Shown here piece by piece: positions 1 to 6,479 of a stretch of DNA of 64,000 bases. The stretch comes from Chloroflexota bacterium (lineage in GTDB: Bacteria; Chloroflexota; Anaerolineae; UBA2200). The first letter of the stretch is position 1. Every line of letters begins with the position of its first letter. Position numbers and translations under genes: made by a program. Under the pieces are notes generated by a model. It ran no database searches and had not been told where the DNA came from. It saw nothing but the letters and a program-made list of their open reading frames with translations. The stretch spans positions 372,001-436,000 of the forward strand of contig JACIWX010000001.1 in assembly GCA_014360755.1 (NCBI GenBank), given 5' to 3'.

Positions 1-546
<546 letters not shown>

Positions 547-561
547 GTTTGGCACGTGTAT

Positions 562-590
562 TTGACTTTCGCAGCACTCTGCGCTATACT
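562..590 (+). promoter_or_regulatory. Promoter of the tRNA operon
   Basis: TTGACT at 562-567, a 17-bp spacer and TATACT at 585-590. It lies 33 bp upstream of the first tRNA and downstream of serS, so the tRNAs have their own sigma-70-type promoter. Confidence 0.75.
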
Positions 591-622
591 AGGAGCACAA
601 TGCAATATCCCATGGCGCTACC

Positions 623-709
<87 letters not shown>

Positions 710-731
710 AGTCTGGGTGATTGAATACGTT

Positions 732-823
732 GGGGAGATGCCAGAGTGGACGATCGGAGCCGCCTGCTAAGCGGTTGAGGGGGTTAGAAACTTCCTCCCT
801 GGGTTCGAATCCCAGTCTCCCCG
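732..823 (+). tRNA. tRNA-Ser (anticodon GCT)
   Basis: Class II tRNA of about 92 nt. The acceptor stem GGGGAGA pairs with TCTCCCC, the anticodon loop CTGCTAA gives GCT, and the T arm is GGGTTCGAATCCC. It is the second gene of a three-tRNA cluster. Confidence 0.95.
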
Positions 824-882
824 CTGGAAGGCAGATTAGCAACAGACTTGCATTATTCGTTCTTCCAATACCGGTGAAATAC

Positions 883-958
883 GCCCCCGTAGCTCAGGGG
901 ATAGAGCGCAGCGCTGCGGACGCTGAGGTCGCAGGTTCAAGTCCTGTCGGGGGTGCCA
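883..958 (+). tRNA. tRNA-Arg (anticodon GCG)
   Basis: 76 nt including an encoded CCA. The acceptor arm is GCCCCCG with CGGGGGT, the anticodon stem is CAGCG/CGCTG, and the loop CTGCGGA places GCG at positions 34-36, reading CGC and CGU. Most bacteria read these with an A34 (inosine) tRNA-Arg-ACG, so a G34 form is less usual. Confidence 0.93.
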
Positions 959-962
959 GAAT

Positions 963-998
963 AAATCCCGTCTCATCACGAGGCGGGATTTGCTTTTT
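963..998 (+). terminator. Terminator of the tRNA operon
   Basis: The stem AAATCCCGTCT (963-973) pairs with AGGCGGGATTT (981-991) across a 7-nt loop and is followed by GCTTTTT. It lies 5 nt after the tRNA-Arg CCA. Confidence 0.85.
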
Positions 999-1158
999 CG
1001 CCATTGCGGTAGGCAAGAGAAAGATGTCAGCCGTTTGTCCGTTCTTTTTCAGGTAAAAGGCGAGAAATTCCTGTATATTTTCATCGTCTGAAGAGAGATG
1101 GCTGAATGAGTGAGGTGTATCATCTAGCGCAGCAGGAAGTTTCTTGAGGAGGTGGAGG

Positions 1159-1335
1159 ATGTTCTGGTGGTTCCGGCCATGGCGAAGACATTGGTGGCGA
1201 CGACGTTTCTGGCGGCCGTACCCTTACCGCCCGGTGGGTTGCTGGCCCATTGGGTGTTTGGGGTGGTTCATCCTGCTGATCTTAATCCTAATGGCGTGGG
1301 CACTCTTCGTAGCGTGCACACGCATGTGGTGGTGA
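1159..1335 (+). CDS. Small Trp/Arg-rich membrane protein (58 aa), function unknown
   Basis: A 58-residue protein that I do not recognise. The start is fixed by AGGAGG at 1147-1152, six bases before ATG 1159. The first half is dense in Trp and Arg (begins MFWWFRPWRRHWWRRRFW), so it is basic and aromatic. It is followed by a Pro/Tyr turn and one strongly hydrophobic helix around residues 33-53 (GWFILLILILMAWALF), ending CTRMWW. That suggests a single-pass protein whose basic N-terminus stays cytoplasmic or binds lipid headgroups. A good ribosome site in front and a terminator behind argue that it is expressed. A competing frame starting GTG 1152 has worse spacing. Confidence 0.6.
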   Translation: MFWWFRPWRRHWWRRRFWRPYPYRPVGCWPIGCLGWFILLILILMAWALFVACTRMWW

Positions 1336-1391
1336 GGCTACTATAGGAGAGGAACGCCTAGCACAAAATATGGGAGAAAGTCTGTTGATAG

Positions 1392-1433
1392 AGCGGAGGG
1401 AGCGCATCAACCTACGGCCCCCTCCGCTTCTTT
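1392..1433 (+). terminator. Terminator after the small membrane protein gene
   Basis: AGCGGAGGG (1392-1400) pairs with CCCTCCGCT (1420-1428) and is followed by TCTTT. It is placed to end the 1159-1335 transcript. Confidence 0.7.
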
Positions 1434-1480
1434 ATGCCGGCAGGAGATGGGCTAGTCTTTGAAAGGATATATATTGCCGT

Positions 1481-1981
1481 CTATGCGACTTCGAAGAAGT
1501 GATCCTGTTTGGCGCCACAGACGGGGCATTTGTCCGGGGCTTCGCCGCTGACCGTATAGCCGCACACGCTGCAGACAAAGATGGGCGCTGCAGGCAAGTC
1601 TTTCCCCGCTTGGAGGGACGCCAAGGCTTGTGAGTACAGATTGTAGTGGACTTGTTCTACCTCCAGCGCATGTTTGAAGCTAGTCGCAGCGGCTTTATTG
1701 CCTTCTTTTTCCGCCTCAGCCAGATATGCCGGGTACATCTGCTGGAATTCAAAGCCCTCGCCTTCGATGGCTGCCTGCAAATTCTCAGCGGTAGACTTGA
1801 TTCCGCCCATGACACGCAAATGGGCATGGGCATGGACAGTCTCCGCCTCTGCCGCCGCGCGGAAAAGCTTGGCAATCTGAGGATAGCCATCTGATTCTGC
1901 TTTCTTGGCAAAAGCCAGGTACTTGCGGTTGGCTTGGCTTTCCCCTGCAAATGCTGCTTTCAAATTATCCATCGTTGCCAT
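1481..1981 (-). CDS. Rubrerythrin
   Basis: Non-haem iron peroxidase that reduces hydrogen peroxide in anaerobes and microaerophiles (166 aa, cytosolic). The N-terminal ferritin-like four-helix domain carries diiron ligands in E47-x-x-H50 and E109-x-x-H112. A C-terminal rubredoxin-like domain has C137-x-x-C140 and C152-x-x-C155. The start ATG at 1981 is chosen because AAGGGGG lies 7 nt upstream and family similarity begins there; the frame stays open 48 codons further but that part overlaps the promoter. The gene has its own strong promoter and is monocistronic. Its presence points to an anaerobic lifestyle with oxidative-stress defence. Confidence 0.95.
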   Translation of the reverse strand: MATMDNLKAAFAGESQANRKYLAFAKKAESDGYPQIAKLFRAAAEAETVHAHAHLRVMGGIKSTAENLQAAIEGEGFEFQQMYPAYLAEAEKEGNKAAATSFKHALEVEQVHYNLYSQALASLQAGKDLPAAPIFVCSVCGYTVSGEAPDKCPVCGAKQDHFFEVA

Positions 1982-2027
1982 AGAGTGCCCCCTTTCTTGT
2001 CCCGAGATTGGTAAAACTTTTGCCTGT

Positions 2028-2056
2028 AGTATAGCAAAAAGGATTAAATTTGTCAA
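2028..2056 (-). promoter_or_regulatory. Promoter of rubrerythrin
   Basis: On the minus strand: TTGACA (2056-2051), 17-bp spacer, TATACT (2033-2028). This near-consensus sigma-70 promoter gives a leader of about 40 nt. No PerR-like palindrome was evident. Confidence 0.85.
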
Positions 2057-2292
2057 AATTCTCTGCATTAGATGGATAAAAACGAACGGAGCATTGCCAT
2101 GCCATAGGTGTGCGCGAGAAAACAAGCGCGTTTACACCCTCTGTAGCAATCCATGCCTCACAGCACACCCGTCCAGTGGACGTTTGGCGCATTCAAGGGA
2201 ACCTTGGTTCCAGGGGTGGCGTCTTTGATATAGGCGACTTTGCACCAGCATGACTGGTGGAAAGTCAGAACAAAGGAGGAAAGGAGATCGCC

Positions 2293-2646
2293 ATGAACCG
2301 ACGTGAACTGCTTCTTTGGGGAATTTTGCTTGCCCTGAGTGTATTGTTGGTCAGCGGGTTCGTCTCTGGAGGAACGCGGCTGGGGCAGAGGAACGAGGCA
2401 GAGGCACAGCCGCTGATTGACTTGGCCAAAGCAGACCTGGCGCAACGGCTGAATCTGCAGCCCGAAGCTATCCTCGTGCAGAGTGTGGAAGCCACGCAGT
2501 TCCCAGACAGCAGCCTGGGCGTGCCAGAGCCTGGGAAAATGTACCTCATGGTCATCACACCAGGTTACGTGATACGTCTGGTAGCCAACGGACGAGTATA
2601 TGAATACCACGGCAGTGGCAACTATGTTGTCCTGGCAACGAAGTGA
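2293..2646 (+). CDS. Small membrane-anchored or secreted protein, function unknown (117 aa)
   Basis: An N-terminal hydrophobic segment (residues 6-24) after MNRRE makes a signal anchor or signal peptide. The rest is one compact domain: helix LIDLAKADLAQRLNLQP, then strand-rich text with VESVxx-like and PDSSLGVPEPGKMYLMVITP motifs, ending in VYEYHGSGNYV. I have the impression of similar domains, often in tandem, in other Chloroflexota and cyanobacterial surface proteins, but I cannot name a function. The start is ATG 2293 behind AAAGGAG; an upstream in-frame start at 2257 lacks a ribosome site. Confidence 0.75.
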   Translation: MNRRELLLWGILLALSVLLVSGFVSGGTRLGQRNEAEAQPLIDLAKADLAQRLNLQPEAILVQSVEATQFPDSSLGVPEPGKMYLMVITPGYVIRLVANGRVYEYHGSGNYVVLATK

Positions 2647-2652
2647 GAGGGG

Positions 2653-2865
2653 TTTTACCGCCGAGAACGCAGAGCCTGCCAAGAAACGCTTCTTCCTCTG
2701 CGTTCTTCGCGTTCTCTGCGGTAAAAGATGATCCACCGCAGAGGGCGCGAAGGGAAAAGTTCTCTGTGAACCCTGTCCTCCGTGGCAAAGGTACTGTCAG
2801 CATTGAGAAATATTTTTCTGTGAACCCTGTGATCTCTGTTGGTATAAAGTGCCCCCTACTTTGCC
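2653..2865. repeat. Dispersed low-complexity repeat, palindromic half at 2653-2726
   Basis: TTTTACCGC at 2653 is mirrored by GCGGTAAAA ending at 2726, with GAGAACGCAGAG-type units between. A second block (about 2732-2845) repeats CCGCAGAGGGCGCGAAGG and TTCTCTGTGAACCCTG units twice. Such degenerate 'accgcagagaacgc' repeats are common in environmental bacterial genomes. No coding potential was seen here. Confidence 0.6.
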
Positions 2866-2889
2866 AATCCCGTGGAATTGTGCTAAACT
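2861..2889 (+). promoter_or_regulatory. Promoter of the AmrS gene
   Basis: TTGCCA (2861-2866), 17-bp spacer, TAAACT (2884-2889), 88 bp before the ATG. Confidence 0.55.
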
Positions 2890-2976
2890 AGAAGGTGTAA
2901 TGGGTGAAGTAATGTCGTATGGATGAGTCGTTCAGACTCCGGAGACTGACTAGCAAGCAGGTTGGGAGGCTAGGCT

Positions 2977-4155
2977 ATGTCTCGTGTTACCAGACGCCAA
3001 TTCCTGAAAACCCTATTTCATACGGGTTTGTGCCTTCTGGCGGGTGAAGCGCTCGCTTCCTGCCAGCGTGGCTCTGTTCCACCCAGCCCAACCCCATTGC
3101 CCCCTACACCGACACCCGCTTCTCTTCCGTCGTATATGCGTCCAGCCCTCTACTACAAAAAGCCTAGCGGGCAGCCAGGTTCCACGCAGGTGATGTGCGA
3201 TCTGTGCCCCAGACGATGTGCGATTGCGGATGGCCAGCGCGGCGAGTGTGGCGTGCGCGAGAACCGTGGCGGTACACTCTACACGGTAGTTTACGGCCGC
3301 GCTTGCGCCGTGCATGTAGACCCCATCGAAAAAAAGCCCTTCTACCACTATCTGCCTGGAAGCCAGGCTTTTTCCCTAGCCACTGCTGGATGCAACTTGC
3401 ATTGCCTCTATTGCCAAAACTGGCAAATTTCACAGCGTCGTCCAGAGGAAGTAGAGAATGTGGACCTACCGCCAGAGCGAGTCGTTGCTGCCGCGCAGGA
3501 GTACGATTGCCCTGTGATTGCTTACACCTACACAGAACCCACCGTTTTTTACGAGTACATGCTGGATACCGCACGGCTAGCCCGTGAGAAGCACCTGCGC
3601 AATGTGGTGATCAGCGCTGGCTTTATCAATCCTGACCCGCTTATCGAACTGTGCCACGCCGTGGATGCGATCAAGATTGATTTCAAGGGTTACAGTGCAG
3701 ACTTCTATGTCCGTGTTTGCCAGGGTGCTTTGCGCCCGGTGCTGGAAACGATGAAGACCATCCATCAGCAAGGCATCCATCTGGAGATCGTTACCCTGGT
3801 TGTGCCGACGCTCAACGATGAGGAAGGACATCTGCGTGACCTTTGCCGCTGGATCGTGGATGAACTGGGACCCGACGTACCCACGCACTTTAGCCGCTTT
3901 TATCCCCAATACAAACTGACCAATCTGCCCATGACGCCTGTGGAGACGTTGGAAATGGCGCGGAACATCGCAATGGAGGAAGGAATCCATTACGCCTATA
4001 TTGGCAATGTGCCTGGCCATCCGGGAGATAACACATATTGCCATCATTGCGGCGAGATGATCATCCAACGCCTAGGCTTTAGCGTTGTAGCCAACCACAT
4101 CGTGGATGGCAAATGTAAATTTTGTGGGCAGCCCATTCCAGGCGTATGGGCATAA
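2977..4155 (+). CDS. amrS: AmmeMemoRadiSam-system radical SAM enzyme with Tat-like, lipobox-like N-terminus
   Basis: 392-aa member of the AmrS/PflA-like radical SAM family. The 4Fe-4S/SAM motif is C139-x3-C143-x2-C146, preceded by the family's cysteine cluster C74, C77, C81 and C91 and followed by the TYTEPTVFYEY stretch. The C-terminus adds two CxxC pairs (C355/C358 and C380/C383), a zinc-ribbon-like tail ending PGVWA. The N-terminus is odd for a cytosolic enzyme: VTRRQFLKT followed by a hydrophobic stretch and ALASC resembles a twin-arginine signal with lipobox, then a Pro/Thr linker. SD GGGAGG lies 7 nt before ATG 2977. The usual partners AmrA and AmrB are not in the window. The substrate is unknown. 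Confidence 0.88.
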   Translation: MSRVTRRQFLKTLFHTGLCLLAGEALASCQRGSVPPSPTPLPPTPTPASLPSYMRPALYYKKPSGQPGSTQVMCDLCPRRCAIADGQRGECGVRENRGGTLYTVVYGRACAVHVDPIEKKPFYHYLPGSQAFSLATAGCNLHCLYCQNWQISQRRPEEVENVDLPPERVVAAAQEYDCPVIAYTYTEPTVFYEYMLDTARLAREKHLRNVVISAGFINPDPLIELCHAVDAIKIDFKGYSADFYVRVCQGALRPVLETMKTIHQQGIHLEIVTLVVPTLNDEEGHLRDLCRWIVDELGPDVPTHFSRFYPQYKLTNLPMTPVETLEMARNIAMEEGIHYAYIGNVPGHPGDNTYCHHCGEMIIQRLGFSVVANHIVDGKCKFCGQPIPGVWA

Positions 4156-4240
4156 AGAAGATATCCGCGCTGCTATTGCTTACGGTGCAGAAATGGCCAG
4201 AGAAGGCTATGTGGAAATTCCTATTGAAGAGCCAGCATGA
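4142..4240 (+). other. Coding-like tail in the +1 frame after AmrS (possible frameshifted extension or remnant)
   Basis: The frame one base ahead of AmrS reads AYGHKEDIRAAIAYGAEM and then a short acidic tail ending IEEPA before a TGA at 4238-4240. It has protein-like composition over about 32 codons but no start codon or ribosome site of its own. It overlaps the last codons of AmrS, and its last 20 bases overlap the convergent lipoprotein gene. It may be a lost C-terminal extension, a remnant of a neighbour, or chance. Confidence 0.3.
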
Positions 4241-5501
4241 AGTTCAAACTCGTATCCGTACTAATGCTGCGCAAGAGATCCTGGCGGCTGGTCATGGCAG
4301 CGGCACGGTTCAGGAATTCGCGCAGCGAGGCGCTTCGCTTCCGTAGTTCACGCATCTCCGCACCAATGGGGCTAACTGACGTTGGCTCATCCGCATAGGT
4401 GCCGTGGAACGCAAAATACGCTTGGTTCAACTTGCGGATGTAATATCCTTTTGAAGCCAGGTACTGCCGACGCTCTTCCATAAACTGCTCCGCTTTCTCC
4501 ACCTCTCCTTTCGCCAGCAATTCGTCCACCGTCAGCCTAATTTGGCGCATTTCGCGGTTAAAGTCGAATTCTGGCGTGGGACGAACCTCTGGTTGTGGTG
4601 TCGGCGCAGGTTGCTTGGGGCGGTAATAAGTGTCGAGCACGATCTGCGCAATTTCGTCACTCACCATCCCCGCCAGCGTCTCGTTCATCGTGGCGACCTC
4701 ATAGTTGCGCGCCACATCAAGGGAATCTAACAAGTACATGAACCCCAAAGGCGTGAAAACCAGGTATTGGTGTAGCCACTCTTCTGCTATGGTCGCAATT
4801 GTCCATCCCAACGAGGCATCATCTGCAACAAAGGCGGGGTACGTGGCTCCAAACCCTCCCAACTCCGTTACCAGCGAAGAGACACCCAGCGCATCCACTC
4901 TGGCTTCGAGATCCTCTATCGTTTCCAAGTTCAATTCCTGGACCAACATGATTTCGCGCAGGCTCTCTATCCTCTCCCGTGGTGAAATGACCAGGAGGTG
5001 GGGAGGCCGAGCCAGACGAAAATTGAGCGGGGGGAAGCTAATCCTGATTTGGATAAAGCGATCCAGCGGATTGAAGATGCCTTGCGCGCTAAAGGCTTCC
5101 CGCACCTGGCGCCCCAATATCCATTGGACTGCGCCTTTCATGGCTTCTCTGCGCTGCAGTAACTTTTCCAGTTCTTCTTCCTTGGCAGCCAAATCCTCCC
5201 GGTTGTTTCCTGCGGCAATAGCATTGATCTGCCATTGCACCAAGCGGATTTCGTCGTTCAGGCGGAAGTATTCCCGCACTGTCTCCACTTCTGCCTGGGT
5301 GACAGTTGGCGAATCGAGGCTGCGTGCTGCTGGCTTCGCCCATTCTACGAGGTGCTGCAGCTCCCAGCGTGCAATGCTGAAGCGGTAGGGAGCGGTTATT
5401 TCGTTCAGTCGGTCATCAAAGCCGGGCGTCCGCTGGCAAGCCACGACAGGGAGGGCCAGCAGCAGTATGGCCAGCCAAATCCGAAGAGCGTGGTATTTCA
5501 A
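4221..5501 (-). CDS. Lipoprotein, putative peptidase-like protein (426 aa)
   Basis: The signal peptide ends in a lipobox (LPVVAC, Cys 22), so this is an anchored lipoprotein. The mature part is helical, with a charged coiled segment around residues 95-125 (EDLAAKEEELEKLLQRRE). It carries EEWLHQYLVF, MNETLAGMVSDEIA and KLNQAYFAFHGTY motifs, which recall putative aminopeptidase lipoproteins of the gluzincin type. No canonical HExxH is present, so catalysis is unproven. A Pro/Thr linker splits it near residue 305. The start is TTG 5501 with AGGAG 8 nt upstream. It is the last gene of the ABC operon, 24 nt after the DUF4340 gene. Confidence 0.6.
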   Translation of the reverse strand: MKYHALRIWLAILLLALPVVACQRTPGFDDRLNEITAPYRFSIARWELQHLVEWAKPAARSLDSPTVTQAEVETVREYFRLNDEIRLVQWQINAIAAGNNREDLAAKEEELEKLLQRREAMKGAVQWILGRQVREAFSAQGIFNPLDRFIQIRISFPPLNFRLARPPHLLVISPRERIESLREIMLVQELNLETIEDLEARVDALGVSSLVTELGGFGATYPAFVADDASLGWTIATIAEEWLHQYLVFTPLGFMYLLDSLDVARNYEVATMNETLAGMVSDEIAQIVLDTYYRPKQPAPTPQPEVRPTPEFDFNREMRQIRLTVDELLAKGEVEKAEQFMEERRQYLASKGYYIRKLNQAYFAFHGTYADEPTSVSPIGAEMRELRKRSASLREFLNRAAAMTSRQDLLRSISTDTSLNFMLALQ

Positions 5502-5525
5502 TCCCGATTCTCCTGTCAGCGCATC

Positions 5526-6479
5526 CTACGTTTGCGGCGTAGGCGTCGCCTTGGGCGGGAACAGGTTTTCGCGCCCGTTCTCAACCAGCGGTTTGACCAT
5601 GTAATCACCCACTCGGACATAGTAAGGCGAGGTGGACACATTCACGACATAACTATTGTCTGTGGGATCCTGGGTGCCAATGGACAGGGTAATGGCTTCT
5701 TCGCCTTTTTGCAGGGTAACGACTGCCACTGGGTTGTCCAGTCCATACTCAGGGCGCTTTTCCTTCCCCAGCGGCCTGAGCATCGTTACAGAGGTAGCCC
5801 TGGTAACGATCAGGTTGACCGTCTCAGTAGCCAATTCCTCCCCGGGTGCCAAATCCGAGAGGGTCCATTTGCCATCTGCATCCTTCTCCAGCGTAAAAGT
5901 GCCTTTGGGGTTCTGGATGGATATTTTCGTTACCTGATCTTGGGGCACGTTAAAATACGAGGTATCCACCCAATATCCAGGAGCAGAACTGAACTCCCAA
6001 GGCGTCAGATTAGTGGCGAGGTATGTTTCGCTCCTGCCATCCAGCCGCACGTGCGTGTTGCCATAACTGGGAGAAGAGCCCAAGAACAGGGTATATTTCG
6101 TGCCATTGGCAGTCTCCAGGTCAAGCCGGCGCAGGAAATCATCCGCCGCAACCTGTAACCGCTTGTAGCTCGCCTCAGTACGCGTTATCAAACGACGGGT
6201 GGTGAGCCCCACGATCTTGTCCAATGCCTGCGTGATGCGCTCGGCTTTGAGCGGGTAATCGTCCGCTTCGGGCAGAACCCAGTTGCCAGCCACCTGGCGT
6301 AGTAGCACCGACTTGCCTTCATTATCTGTTACCGTGATTGCCACAATGTCTTCCTTTTTCACATCAGGCAGAAGTGGTCCGCTGCTACCAGTCGTGACCG
6401 TTTTCGGCCAGAACAAGACCACGCTCAAGAGGATTTGGATGGCTAGCGCAGCAGCGAGGACTTGTTGCGTGCGGTTCAT
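5526..6479 (-). CDS. DUF4340 domain protein
   Basis: 317-aa protein with an N-terminal signal anchor (residues 8-24) and repeated beta-rich segments typical of DUF4340, such as WVLPEADDYPLKAERI and GTKYTLFLGSSPSYGNTHVR. It ends in a Pro/Thr tail. Members of this family lie beside GldG-type ABC exporter genes and are thought to act outside the membrane with them; their biochemical role is unknown. Its ATG overlaps the stop of the upstream permease gene by 4 nt (ATGA), so translational coupling is likely. Confidence 0.85.
   Translation of the reverse strand: MNRTQQVLAAALAIQILLSVVLFWPKTVTTGSSGPLLPDVKKEDIVAITVTDNEGKSVLLRQVAGNWVLPEADDYPLKAERITQALDKIVGLTTRRLITRTEASYKRLQVAADDFLRRLDLETANGTKYTLFLGSSPSYGNTHVRLDGRSETYLATNLTPWEFSSAPGYWVDTSYFNVPQDQVTKISIQNPKGTFTLEKDADGKWTLSDLAPGEELATETVNLIVTRATSVTMLRPLGKEKRPEYGLDNPVAVVTLQKGEEAITLSIGTQDPTDNSYVVNVSTSPYYVRVGDYMVKPLVENGRENLFPPKATPTPQT

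Noticed and set aside
1152-1346. 64-aa ORF MEDVLVVPAM... overlapping the small membrane protein
   Set aside because: Its GTG sits almost on the ribosome site, while ATG 1159 in the other frame has ideal spacing and a membrane helix.
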